Shown in pieces: positions 7,844 through 16,379 of a DNA stretch of 51,560 bases. Under the pieces are notes generated by a model. That model was not told the origin of the DNA. It did no database searches and saw only the letters and a list, made by a program, of their open reading frames with translations. How positions within the stretch are numbered: the stretch's first letter is position 1; every line of letters begins with the position of its first letter. The position numbers were made by a program, and so were the translations under genes. The DNA comes from Nostoc sp. NMS9. Its GTDB lineage: Bacteria > Cyanobacteriota > Cyanobacteriia > Cyanobacteriales > Nostocaceae. Location of the stretch: the NCBI RefSeq assembly GCF_017114995.1, contig NZ_JABXKL010000090.1, positions 1 through 51,560 on the forward strand, written 5' to 3'.

Positions 7844-8776
7844 TTATTTCTTATTTGATGTAGATAAAAGACCTTGAATAGCAGCATTTAAGTAACCAAT
7901 CTGACCGTAAGCATACACCAGTTTGTCAAACCGTTCTGCTGGATCGGAGAAATATTGTAATGCTTTATACAAGCCTCGCAAAAACCGTTCGCTACCTCGC
8001 TGCAATTGAGCGATCCCAGCCTTACCAGCGAGTTGTTCTCGATAGCATTCACTGATACCCTGCCACCAGCCTCGGTTTAAAAACCAGGAGCGTTGGAGGC
8101 GCTCTGGGGCTACATTGTGAGCAACGAGTGCTTCGGGAAGATAAGCGACTTGCCAACCACGCTGTAGGGCGAATTCGGTCATTTGCAGTTCTTCGTTAGA
8201 TAATAAATTTTTACCCACTCGACCGAGATGAGGATCGAAACCGCCAATTTCTTCTAGGAAACTGCGACGGATGGAGTAATTTAAGCCTCTGGGTGTTGAG
8301 CCAGGTTGCTCAATGTAGATGTTACTTTCACCTAAGTCGTATGCACCCAGATTTGCAGCTAGCCCCGGAGATAGCCACCGTGGTTGTTGAATTCCTGAGG
8401 GCCACAGGAGAGTGACTTTGCCACCTGCGATCGCTAGCTTAGAATTATTGTAATAGGCAAAATATAAAACTTGTAGCCAGCCCTTACTGGCAACGGCATC
8501 GTCATCTAGATAAGCAAGAATATCACCACTGGCTACCTTTGCACCTGTGTTACGGGCGACAGATAAACCAATGGTGGGTTCAAAAACATACTTCAGGCGC
8601 GGATTGTGGCTTCTTTGTTCTACAACCTCACGAGTGCGATCGCTAGATCCATTATCAACTACTACAATTTCAAAGTCAGCAGCAAAATCCTGTGCTAAAA
8701 GACTATCAATTGCAGCCCCTAAATAGGTATCTCGATTGTAAGTACAGATAATGGCAGAAATTTGGATGTCTGGCAT
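7844..8776 (-). CDS. Glycosyltransferase family 2, HpsE-like
   Basis: A 310-residue glycosyltransferase, first gene of the three-gene polysaccharide cluster. ISAIICTYNRDTYLGAAIDS, EIVVVDNGSSDRTREVV and ILAYLDDDAVASKGW (with the DDD metal-binding motif) form the GT-A catalytic core. GVDP-like contacts and the NEELQMTEFALQRGWQVAYL segment are typical of the GT2 acceptor half. The product resembles HpsE, needed for hormogonium polysaccharide in Nostoc punctiforme, but many family-2 enzymes are this similar. A repeat (8812-8885) lies directly upstream. Confidence 0.8.
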   Translation of the reverse strand: MPDIQISAIICTYNRDTYLGAAIDSLLAQDFAADFEIVVVDNGSSDRTREVVEQRSHNPRLKYVFEPTIGLSVARNTGAKVASGDILAYLDDDAVASKGWLQVLYFAYYNNSKLAIAGGKVTLLWPSGIQQPRWLSPGLAANLGAYDLGESNIYIEQPGSTPRGLNYSIRRSFLEEIGGFDPHLGRVGKNLLSNEELQMTEFALQRGWQVAYLPEALVAHNVAPERLQRSWFLNRGWWQGISECYREQLAGKAGIAQLQRGSERFLRGLYKALQYFSDPAERFDKLVYAYGQIGYLNAAIQGLLSTSNKK

Positions 8777-8811
8777 AGATTGAATTTTGGATTTGAGATT
8801 TGGGACTTTCC

Positions 8812-8885
8812 TTCTCTACGAGACGCTGCGCGAACGGAACGTTACACGTAGCTTGCTTCCACGAAGGGGTACGGCTACGCTCAGT
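8812..8885. repeat. Dispersed GAGACGCTGCGCG palindromic repeat
   Basis: The blocks TCTACGAGACGCTGCGCGAA, CGTAGCTTGCTTCC and GAAGGGGTACGGCTACGCTCAG recur with variation at 41311-41370 and, in shorter form, inside the gene at 10839 (10935-10984). The arms are complementary in part, giving hairpins. This is a common interspersed repeat type of Nostoc-like genomes. Confidence 0.65.
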
Positions 8886-8998
8886 CGAACGATTTTAGAT
8901 TAAAATCTTAAATCCAACGCTATAACTGCTGAGAGTTAATCTAAACCAAAAGTTACCGACCTACCAACCGAGTTTCTTCGGAAATAATCTTTAAAACT

Positions 8999-9808
8999 TT
9001 ACGTTTGTTGAATATGACCGTGTAAAACTACAAGAGTTTGCGCCAGTTGACTAAGGCGGGTTTCCAAAGATTGCTTGCGTCCTAGCAGTTGACGTAACTT
9101 TTGGTAACGAGCGATCGCCATACTAACATTGGGAACCTGATCCGGTGGACATGGGCGCGACCAAACTTTACCAGTATCGTCTACACCACAGAGGCGATAG
9201 CCAGTAATAGATGATTGATAAGATACTTTTCCACCAGTGGCGCAAATTTCTTCTACGTAGTTCATCAGGCGGTCAACTTCTGCATGGCGCAGTGTCGCGG
9301 TTCCTCCCGGTTCTGGTTCGGTGGGATTGGATTCTAACCAGCCATTGACAATTGGCCCTTCTAAGTAAATATCCTGAATTTGCTTCAAAATATTTTGCAA
9401 TTCTGTTTCCCAATCGGCGACGGTTTCCTGAATTTCTTGCAATAGATTCATCGCCAATGCTGGATTCGCTCCGTTGCGATGGCTACTAAAGCTCGGAGTT
9501 TTCAACTTGGGTAGGCTAGGTGTTTTGCCACCATTATCTTCTGCTTGAAAGGTCTGCACAGAGTCATGGTGAGGAAAGAAATTTTGTTCTGAAGGATAAT
9601 CACTCTCAGTTTCTTTGCTCAATTCAACGAGTTTCTCATCCTGAGAGGATGGAATTTGTGTACTTTCTGTGGGTTCGTTGGCTCCGACGCTGATTCTAAA
9701 AGAGAAAGGCCGTTTTGTCGTCGAATCACCTGTTTCGGCAGTAGAGGCAGTGCCGCGATTCCCTAAATCGTGTAGAGTTGCTTCAATGCGTTTTAAGCCT
9801 GCGTTCAT
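8999..9808 (-). CDS. Conserved cyanobacterial hypothetical protein
   Basis: A 269-residue protein of unknown function. The first 115 residues are low-complexity and probably disordered (Thr/Ser/Glu-rich). The rest is helical: NLLQEIQETVADWETELQNI and LRHAEVDRLMNYVEEI, a compact segment with GYRLCGVDDTGKVWSRPCPP, and a final coiled-coil-like RYQKLRQLLGRKQSLETRLS. No signal peptide or membrane helix. It stands alone between the repeat-rich spacers and cobU, and no function is proposed. Confidence 0.65.
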   Translation of the reverse strand: MNAGLKRIEATLHDLGNRGTASTAETGDSTTKRPFSFRISVGANEPTESTQIPSSQDEKLVELSKETESDYPSEQNFFPHHDSVQTFQAEDNGGKTPSLPKLKTPSFSSHRNGANPALAMNLLQEIQETVADWETELQNILKQIQDIYLEGPIVNGWLESNPTEPEPGGTATLRHAEVDRLMNYVEEICATGGKVSYQSSITGYRLCGVDDTGKVWSRPCPPDQVPNVSMAIARYQKLRQLLGRKQSLETRLSQLAQTLVVLHGHIQQT

Positions 9809-10210
9809 AAAGATATCCTAAAGTTTGCTTTCCCCAGTGGTATTGAATAATTGAGAATGGGGTTGTTGGGATTTTTGACTTTTGCCAGTTGTAGCATCAA
9901 TGATGCTGGTGCTAATTTTATCCCTTAAAAGTTATTTGAAACCAAAAATCTCACCGATGAAGTAAAAAATTGTGGTAATAAATTGTAACCGTGGGTATGT
10001 GGAGGAGGCAGGAGGCAGGAGGCAGGAGGTTGGAATTTATCTGTTGCTCTCAACCCCATCTAATTCCAAGCCACGAAATCGTAGATTTTGGTGGAGGACT
10101 CAAACTACAAGCTCATTTGCGATAATAACCGCAAGAGGCAACGGCAATATTCCTTCTGCCTCCTGCCCTCTGCCTCCTGCCTCTCTTGTTAAAATACTCA
10201 GTAAAAAACT
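9809..10210. other. Intergenic spacer with inverted GGCAGGA repeats
   Basis: About 400 bases without a believable gene. GGAGGCA units at 10001-10029 are mirrored by CTCCTGCC units at 10156-10190, the same arrangement as at 3987-4203. An open frame across it is made of the repeat. No cobalamin riboswitch was recognised ahead of cobU. Confidence 0.55.
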
Positions 10211-10786
10211 TTGGGTAAAATCATCTTAGTAACAGGGCCAGCACGATCTGGTAAAAGTGAATGGGCAGAAACTTTAGCTATGCAGTCAGGAAAAGCAGTT
10301 GTTTATATAGCAACAGCCACCGATAACCTAGACGATCAAGAGTGGCATCAACGCATTTTAGAGCACCAACAACGTCGTCCTCAAGACTGGGTAACTTTAT
10401 CTGTAGCCGTGGAACTGTCTGCTACCCTTGCTGATGCCAAACCCTATACCTGTCTTTTAGTTGATTCTTTAGGAACTTGGGTTGCTAATCTCCTAGAACA
10501 GGACGAATCTAACTGGGAAAATGCCCTTGCAGAGTTTTTGGAGACGGTGGAACTGGTTGCTGCTGATATGCTGTTCGTAGCAGAAGAGGTGGGTTGGGGT
10601 GTGATCCCAGCTTATCCCCTTGGGAGAACGTTCCGCGATCGCCTCGGTTCTTTAGTACGCCAGCTAGCAACACTTAGCGAAACTGTTTATTTAGTGACTG
10701 GCGGCCATGTTCTCAATCTCAGCATTCTTGGTTCGCCATTGCCAAATAGAGGTGATGCTGGAACATTTAGGAGTCAAGATTCTTAA
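10211..10786 (+). CDS. cobU: Adenosylcobinamide kinase / guanylyltransferase (CobU)
   Basis: A 191-residue bifunctional enzyme of cobalamin nucleotide-loop assembly: it phosphorylates adenosylcobinamide and then transfers GMP. It starts with the P-loop VTGPARSGKSEWAE. VVYIATATDNLDDQEWHQRI contains the DxEW/RI-H motif with the GMP-accepting His region (RILEHQQRRPQDW), and LLVDSLGTWVANLL, VAEEVGWGVIPAYPLGRTFRD and YLVTGGHVLNL follow. The start is TTG at 10211, directly ahead of the P-loop strand. The last residues after GSPLPN are not conserved and probably arose from downstream sequence. No other cob genes are adjacent. Confidence 0.92.
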   Translation: MGKIILVTGPARSGKSEWAETLAMQSGKAVVYIATATDNLDDQEWHQRILEHQQRRPQDWVTLSVAVELSATLADAKPYTCLLVDSLGTWVANLLEQDESNWENALAEFLETVELVAADMLFVAEEVGWGVIPAYPLGRTFRDRLGSLVRQLATLSETVYLVTGGHVLNLSILGSPLPNRGDAGTFRSQDS

Positions 10787-10838
10787 CTGTTGATTCAAAT
10801 TAATCCCAAATCTAAAATCTAAAATCTAGAATTGTAAT

Positions 10839-11306
10839 ATGGCAACCAAACAAGAACTTAAACGATACCTTGCCTACTGGTTTCAGTTGGGTAAGAAAGT
10901 GATTACGGGCAACGGTGAGGCAATTTTGCCCCAAGACGCTCTCTGCGAGACGCTGCGCGAACGCGGACTCGCTAACGCTCCGCTATCGGTGCTAAATGGC
11001 GATCGCTATAGTCAAGAATTTGAAGAGTGCTGGCAAAAAATTATTTCACCGGAATCGGGTGATTGTTACCTTGAGGGTACATACGAAACCATTGCTGAAT
11101 TGTTGACACCAGCATGGGATATTATGCCTTGTGGCCGTTGTAGTATGCCAGTAGCCAAGCGAAACGTCGGGATGCCGGCGTTGTTATGTCCCTGCAATGA
11201 TTTACCTAACTGGCCGAATACTGAATTGCCAGCACCGCGAGAGCCAATTAAGACTCAAGACCAACTCCAAATAATTCGCGATCGGCTTGTAAAGAATATT
11301 ACATAA
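10839..11306 (+). CDS. Conserved cyanobacterial hypothetical protein with repeat-derived insert
   Basis: A 155-residue protein, MATKQELKRYLAYWFQLGKK onward, with RYSQEFEECWQKII, GDCYLEGTYETIAELL, WDIMPCGRCSMPV and LLCPCNDLPNWPNTELP. The two Cys pairs (CGRC and CPC) suggest a metal site, which is inference. Residues 33-49 (DALCETLRERGLANAPL) are encoded by 10935-10984, a copy of the dispersed GAGACGCTGCGCG repeat, so a mobile palindrome has entered the gene without breaking its frame. It lies 52 bases after cobU on the same strand, but a functional link is not shown. Confidence 0.7.
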   Translation: MATKQELKRYLAYWFQLGKKVITGNGEAILPQDALCETLRERGLANAPLSVLNGDRYSQEFEECWQKIISPESGDCYLEGTYETIAELLTPAWDIMPCGRCSMPVAKRNVGMPALLCPCNDLPNWPNTELPAPREPIKTQDQLQIIRDRLVKNIT

Positions 11307-11348
11307 ACTCCGCCAACGCACCAACAAAAGTTACGATAATCTCAAATT

Positions 11349-13811
11349 TTAATTAGCAGCACAAGATGTAGGGACGAGCGAGGAGTTATGGGGCGATGCA
11401 GTGGGTACTTGAGCAACCAAAACCACGTTTCCATTGGCATCTAGAATCCACCCTTGGGCTTCTACAATTTGAGTAGGCTCATTGACAGAATTAACCTTCT
11501 GTGATTTTTCTTCTGTGTATCCTTGCGCCTGAATAACCACTCTTTTCTGAATACCCTCAGCACGATTCTGACTCTCTGGAGGGAGGGCGATCCAACCTAC
11601 CAGCACCGCATCATCAGCTATCAATGGCTCTGTGGGATCGGCTTGTATTCCTCCACGCCCAGTAGTAACAAATGAACCTCTTGCTATTTTTCCACCAGAA
11701 CTACAACTAGCAGCAACTTGCTGCGAAGCATCAACCAGATTTACGGGTAGTTCCACTAATCCTTTACTGGGGTCAGCATCTGGTGAGTTGATTTGTACAG
11801 TGCCACTTAATGAAGGGTTTTGTTGAGAAAATGCTGTAATGTCACTTGTTGGTATGTTATTCGGGTTTATATCTTTTGGATCGAGCCTCTCCACCTCTGC
11901 ACGAGTGCGTGACACAAACCCAAAGGTATTCTTAGCGGCGATCGCAATTTTACCACCAGAACCAAAGTTGGCGTTGGCGGTAATATCGCTATTTCCGAAA
12001 GGAGTGGCGACGAGAAAGCCATTACGTGCATTGATGGTGATATTACCGCCAGTTTTATCACCTCCAGCATTAGTAGAGATTTGACTGTTGCGACGCATCA
12101 GTAATAAGTCCTGCACCTGTACCGCAATGTCACCGCCCTTACCTGACTCACTATCAGATGTGAGTTTTCCTTTATCCAGCAGGATGGAACGAGCGCTTAT
12201 ATTGAGTTCGCCTGCTAGACCTAAATTGGGTATACCCCCTTGATAGTTAACATTTTTTCGAGCTTCACTGCTCACAGTTATTGCTGCCCCATCTTTGATA
12301 ACCAATCGCCCTGTAGTTAGGGTCAAGTTGCCGCCATTTCCAGGCCCTTGAGTGCCAGCGAATAAGTTACTGAGCCTAGAACCATTTGCTGAGGTTCCCA
12401 TTAATTCTATGGACTCAGAGGCGTTCACTATCAAATCTCCTCCATTTCCTGTAGCTGGTATAAATTGGTTAGAAAAACGCCCAAGTATACCTTCAGAACT
12501 TGTTGATATTGCTGCACCTCCCTCGATACGTAACTTTCCAGTATTAATTATTATGCTGCCAGCATTTGGAGCGCCATAAGTTGCACTAAATAATCCACTG
12601 GATGTTAAATCACTACCATCTGGCAAAGGAGAAATGGGGATGCCTGCAATTAGTTCTACGGAATCTGAGGCATTTATGGTCAATTGCCCTGCCAATCCCG
12701 AACCAACATTGAACATTAAGACTTGCGCTCCATCTCTGACAATCAACTTTCTGGTAGTGATATTTATATCTCCAGAGTTTCCAGTGTTGAAAGATCCAGT
12801 AGACAAGAATGCATTTATTCCAAGTTCTACAGACTCGGAAGCGTTCACTGTCAAATTTCCTCCTGGTTGCGCTCCCAGGGTAAGAGCCAAAATTTGTGAA
12901 CCGTCAGTTACCAGTACACGCTGTCCTTGCAAGTGGATATTACCGCCACCTTGGCCACTGGTATCGATAGTAGACGGAATCTCACTTTGCTGGGTTAGTT
13001 GGATGTTCTGAAAATTTTGAACACCTTCATATCCGAATGCCCAACCTTGATTCGTTGAACTTACACCAACCAAACTATTGCCAGCAACACTTCCTAACTC
13101 AATTCTTCCCCCACTTGCCGTTATATTTCCGCCCTCTAGCGTTATATCACCGCCTATAAGTGCTAAGGTTTTGCCTTGCTGCACTTGTAGACCAACACCT
13201 TGTCCGAAGGTATTAATTGCATTATTTGGACTTGCTTGGGATTGATTGCGGATAGGTCGAGCAGTTGTTCCGAATTGTAAACCTATAGGAACACTTTCTG
13301 TGAGTAGAGGTGCAGTTTGACCAGATGTAGCACTAAAGTTTGTACCATCAGCAAAGTTCAAACTACTCGCCGTACTAGCCACAAATGAACCGCCAATATT
13401 TAAAGAAGCATTGGGCCCAAAAACAATGCCGTTAGGATTAATCAGAAATATATTGGCTGTGCCGTTAGCTTTAAGAATGCCATCTATATTAGAAACAGAA
13501 TTGCCTGTCACCCGACTGATGATGTTCTGAATATCGATTGCATTGTTAAAATGGGCTGTCCTTCCCGCAGAGACAGAAAACTGTTCAAAGCTGTGGAACA
13601 AGTTTGTACCACGAACTGCTCCACCATCAATCTGGTCTGTAGGCTGACCATCAATTAGCTTTGGTGTAATTATTGAGCTTTCAGATCCGAGCGTGGTATC
13701 TGTTTGAATTTGAGCTAAGGCAAAACTCTCAGCAAAAGTGAGCACTCCAGCAATTACTAAAGTACTCACTATTCCTAACTTGCACTGGCAACTGCTTCGG
13801 TTTTGAGACAT
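11349..13811 (-). CDS. Filamentous hemagglutinin-type exoprotein (TpsA-like)
   Basis: An 820-residue secreted adhesin-type protein. Residues 1-34 form a signal peptide (LGIVSTLVIAGVLTFAESFA, then LAQ). Residues about 40-180 are the haemagglutination-activity domain of two-partner secretion substrates, with NLFHSFEQFSV, IISRVTGN, IDGILKANGTANIFLINPNG and IVFGPNASLNIGGSF. The rest is a beta-helix of irregular repeats (SGxGGNLTVNASESVEL types). A Cys-rich C-terminal segment (VAASCSSGG and SCAAN) follows. No TpsB outer-membrane pore gene is nearby, so it must use one encoded elsewhere. It is probably exposed on the cell surface or in the sheath. Confidence 0.85.
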   Translation of the reverse strand: MSQNRSSCQCKLGIVSTLVIAGVLTFAESFALAQIQTDTTLGSESSIITPKLIDGQPTDQIDGGAVRGTNLFHSFEQFSVSAGRTAHFNNAIDIQNIISRVTGNSVSNIDGILKANGTANIFLINPNGIVFGPNASLNIGGSFVASTASSLNFADGTNFSATSGQTAPLLTESVPIGLQFGTTARPIRNQSQASPNNAINTFGQGVGLQVQQGKTLALIGGDITLEGGNITASGGRIELGSVAGNSLVGVSSTNQGWAFGYEGVQNFQNIQLTQQSEIPSTIDTSGQGGGNIHLQGQRVLVTDGSQILALTLGAQPGGNLTVNASESVELGINAFLSTGSFNTGNSGDINITTRKLIVRDGAQVLMFNVGSGLAGQLTINASDSVELIAGIPISPLPDGSDLTSSGLFSATYGAPNAGSIIINTGKLRIEGGAAISTSSEGILGRFSNQFIPATGNGGDLIVNASESIELMGTSANGSRLSNLFAGTQGPGNGGNLTLTTGRLVIKDGAAITVSSEARKNVNYQGGIPNLGLAGELNISARSILLDKGKLTSDSESGKGGDIAVQVQDLLLMRRNSQISTNAGGDKTGGNITINARNGFLVATPFGNSDITANANFGSGGKIAIAAKNTFGFVSRTRAEVERLDPKDINPNNIPTSDITAFSQQNPSLSGTVQINSPDADPSKGLVELPVNLVDASQQVAASCSSGGKIARGSFVTTGRGGIQADPTEPLIADDAVLVGWIALPPESQNRAEGIQKRVVIQAQGYTEEKSQKVNSVNEPTQIVEAQGWILDANGNVVLVAQVPTASPHNSSLVPTSCAAN

Positions 13812-13979
13812 GAAAAACTTGCGCTCAAAAAATAAGAGTTTATTAAAATACTGCTTTTTGCTAATTAGTGATGTTAGTACGCTGATGTGATCTCTGTAGC
13901 CTAACTACTACATAAAAGCAAAGTTTAGTATTTTTACATTCACTAGAATAAACTCTTTGCAGTCCGAAGATTAAATTAT

Positions 13980-14306
13980 TTAGCAGTAACAGCCTAAAGG
14001 GCTGCCAGTTGACGGGCAAGGGATACACAATGCTTTTTTGACTAACACAATTTCTGGTATTGAAGCTGTTGGAGTTTCTGCCAATAATGCATTGGGTTGC
14101 TGTTCATCAACTGCATCATCAGATTTGAGTTGATTGGGGTCGAGATTACACTGCCAATGAATTCTCAAGACTCTATATTCTAATAAGCCGTACTTTTCAA
14201 GCACTGAATGTAAGTCAGCGTTTTCTAGGCTTTGATCCATTTTCTGCTGAATCTCTTCTTGTAACTGCTGTAATAATTGAGGGTCTATAACTTGTTGAGA
14301 ACTCAT
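13980..14306 (-). CDS. Small Cys-tailed peptide, RiPP-precursor-like
   Basis: A 108-residue product with a strong AGGAAGG ribosome-binding site just before ATG 14306. The N-terminal two thirds are acidic and helical (DPQLLQQLQEEIQQKMDQSL, DLHSVLEKYGLLEYRVLRIH), like a leader peptide. A flexible Asp/Ala/Pro linker follows, then a short C-terminal piece, LVKKALCIPCPSTGSPLGCYC, with four Cys in the last 14 residues. This is the layout of a ribosomal natural-product precursor or of a small metal-binding protein. No modification enzyme, protease or exporter of a known RiPP class lies beside it; the neighbours are a TpsA gene and an ABC permease. The function is not known. Confidence 0.6.
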   Translation of the reverse strand: MSSQQVIDPQLLQQLQEEIQQKMDQSLENADLHSVLEKYGLLEYRVLRIHWQCNLDPNQLKSDDAVDEQQPNALLAETPTASIPEIVLVKKALCIPCPSTGSPLGCYC

Positions 14307-14513
14307 ATTGTTTTCCTTCCTGACGGAATGTGTATAATTATTGCTTCAGTTTAGTTAGCAATGATTACGCTAAGTGTCATAAAAGTTCATGTTTTCCTGC
14401 GGGATTTCCTTTGCAGCTTATTTTGCGATAACACCAATTCAAATTATTTATTGTAGAGTGGGCATCTCGTCTAGTAACTAAAATCGGGCTTTCATTTCCC
14501 GTCTGTTTCCCCA

Positions 14514-15341
14514 CTAATTCTTAATCCCCGTCGCAGCAATACCCTGAAGAAATTGACGCTGACCGATGAGAAATAATACCATCACTGGAACTGTCGCTAT
14601 TGTCACTGCTGCCATCATCAAGGGCCAATTATTTGTAAATTGCTCCTGAAACTCAGCCAATGCTAGTTGCACCGTCCTTAATTCTGGTCTTGTCGTAAAT
14701 ACTAGAGGCTTAAACAAATCATTCCACTCACCGATGAAGGTGAACAAAAACAGTGTCACTAAGGCCGGACGGGCTAAAGGTAACATCACCCGCCACAAAA
14801 TTTGCAGTCGGTTCGCCCCATCTATCGCTGCGGCTTCCTCTAACTCCAGGGGAATTGTCTGGAAATACTGACGTAATAAGAAAATCCCAAATCCGCTAAC
14901 CGCAGTGGGTAGAATGAGCGCCCAGTATGTATTTATCAGGTGTCCCCACTTCAACACCAAAAAGATGGGAATCACCAATAACTGAAAGGGAATTACTAAA
15001 GTTGCTAAAACGACTAGTAGCAGTGCTTGGCGTCCCCGAAACTTCAACCGTGCTAGGGCGTAACCAGCCAAAGCAGAAGTGACAATCTGAAACGCCGTCA
15101 CAGCGATCGCTACCAAGGTAGAATTAGCAAACGCCAGCAAAAATTTCCCTTGTTGCCACGCAACGCGGTAATTTGCTAAAGACCAGTTATTTTTGGACAA
15201 ATTTTCTGGGCTGGCGGCTGTCGGTGCAAAGGAGGTGAGAAAGACCACAAACAGCGGTAGTAGAACGATAAATACCCCTAGCAGTAAGATTACTAGGCTC
15301 AAAAAATCACCAGATTTTAGATTCGGGTTTGGTTTAGACAT
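14514..15341 (-). CDS. Carbohydrate ABC transporter permease (MalG-like)
   Basis: A 275-residue inner-membrane permease with six predicted helices, from FLSLVILLLGVFIVLLPLFV to VPVMVLFLIGQRQFLQGIAA. The EAA loop that docks on the ATPase is present as LELEEAAAIDGANRLQILWR. The C-terminal FLQGIAATGIKN is the standard end of the sugar-uptake CUT1 MalG subfamily. The companion permease, solute-binding protein and ATPase are not in the window, so the operon continues elsewhere or the gene is orphaned. The substrate is unknown. Confidence 0.88.
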   Translation of the reverse strand: MSKPNPNLKSGDFLSLVILLLGVFIVLLPLFVVFLTSFAPTAASPENLSKNNWSLANYRVAWQQGKFLLAFANSTLVAIAVTAFQIVTSALAGYALARLKFRGRQALLLVVLATLVIPFQLLVIPIFLVLKWGHLINTYWALILPTAVSGFGIFLLRQYFQTIPLELEEAAAIDGANRLQILWRVMLPLARPALVTLFLFTFIGEWNDLFKPLVFTTRPELRTVQLALAEFQEQFTNNWPLMMAAVTIATVPVMVLFLIGQRQFLQGIAATGIKN

Positions 15342-15450
15342 AACTTGAGCCGCAAAGCATTTATTTCGCTAGTACTAGAGCATTGCCCCCAGCAACCATT
15401 AATCTATAAACATAGTCTACTTGTTAAGTTAAATTAAACCACAGTAATTG

Positions 15451-15472
15451 TTACCCTCAGTTCATAGGGTAA
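15451..15472. promoter_or_regulatory. Perfect dyad upstream of ado
   Basis: TTACCCT, eight bases, AGGGTAA: a perfect 7+7 inverted repeat ending 49 bases before the ado start. The spacing fits an operator for a dimeric regulator or a small leader hairpin. No regulator is known to me for this motif. Confidence 0.4.
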
Positions 15473-15521
15473 ATTCAATCCTGGTGTCAAATAATTCAAG
15501 TTTACAGGAGTAAACATAACC

Positions 15522-16220
15522 ATGCAGCAGCTTGCAGACCAATTTAAAGAATTAGATTTCAAGAGCGAAACATACAAAGATGCTTATAGCCGGATTAATG
15601 CGATCGTGATTGAAGGGGAACAAGAAGCCCATGAAAATTACATCACATTAGCCAAACTGCTGCCAGAATCTCATGATGAATTGATTCGCCTGTCCAAGAT
15701 GGAAAGCCGCCACAAGAAAGGATTTGAAGCTTGTGGGCGTAACTTGGAAGTCACCCCAGATTTGCAATTTGCCAAGGAATTTTTCTCTGGACTACACCAA
15801 AATTTCCAAACAGCAGCGGCGTCCGGAAAGGTCGTCACTTGTCTGTTGATTCAGTCTTTGATTATCGAATGTTTTGCGATCGCAGCATATAACATTTACA
15901 TCCCCGTCGCTGACGCTTTTGCCCGCAAAATCACGGAAGGAGTAGTAAAAGAAGAATACAGCCACCTCAACTTTGGAGAAGTTTGGTTAAAAGAGCATTT
16001 CACAGAATCCAAAGCTGAACTAGAACAAGCAAATCGCCAGAACTTACCTATCGTCTGGAAAATGCTTAATAAAGTAGAGGGTGATGCCCACACAATGGCA
16101 ATGGAAAAAGATGCTTTGGTAGAAGACTTTATGATTCAATACGGTGAAGCATTAAGTAACATAGGCTTCACGACTCGCGACATCATGCGCTTGTCAGCCT
16201 ACGGACTCATAGCCGCTTAA
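15522..16220 (+). CDS. ado: Aldehyde-deformylating oxygenase (alkane synthase)
   Basis: A 232-residue ferritin-like di-iron enzyme that converts fatty aldehydes to alkanes plus formate. The ligand set aligns with the Synechococcus enzyme shifted by one: Glu33 (IEGEQEAH), Glu61 and His64 (MESRHKKG), Glu116 (LIIECFAIAAYNIY), Glu145 and His148 (KEEYSHLNFGE). Length is normal for the family. A CAGGAG site precedes ATG 15522. The acyl-ACP reductase that feeds it follows 159 bases later, separated by heptanucleotide repeats. Alkanes made this way sit in thylakoid and cytoplasmic membranes. Confidence 0.97.
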   Translation: MQQLADQFKELDFKSETYKDAYSRINAIVIEGEQEAHENYITLAKLLPESHDELIRLSKMESRHKKGFEACGRNLEVTPDLQFAKEFFSGLHQNFQTAAASGKVVTCLLIQSLIIECFAIAAYNIYIPVADAFARKITEGVVKEEYSHLNFGEVWLKEHFTESKAELEQANRQNLPIVWKMLNKVEGDAHTMAMEKDALVEDFMIQYGEALSNIGFTTRDIMRLSAYGLIAA

Positions 16221-16224
16221 AAAA

Positions 16225-16332
16225 AGTTAGGAGTGAGGAATGATCAGTGAGAAATTATGAGTCGTACTCCTAACTCCTAACTCCCAACTCCTAACTCCCA
16301 ACTCCTAACTCCCAACTCCTAACTCCCAACTC
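16225..16332. repeat. Heptanucleotide repeats between ado and aar
   Basis: Eight or so CTAACTC/CCAACTC units at 16266-16332, with a facing AGTTAGGAG copy at 16225-16233. They can pair as a hairpin. This is a short tandemly repeated sequence of the cyanobacterial STRR type and may separate transcription of the two genes. Confidence 0.75.
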
Positions 16333-16379
16333 TAATAAATTCCACCCCCTCAAGACAGCATAAGCCTAATAATCACTAC

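Noticed and set aside
10100..10210. Cobalamin riboswitch before cobU
   Set aside because: No B12-box or matching fold was recognised; the leader is repeat DNA.
9972..10229. Plus-strand frame before cobU
   Set aside because: It consists of the GGCAGGA repeats and overlaps the cobU start.
16266..16332. CRISPR-like array
   Set aside because: Units are seven bases without spacers; this is a heptanucleotide repeat.
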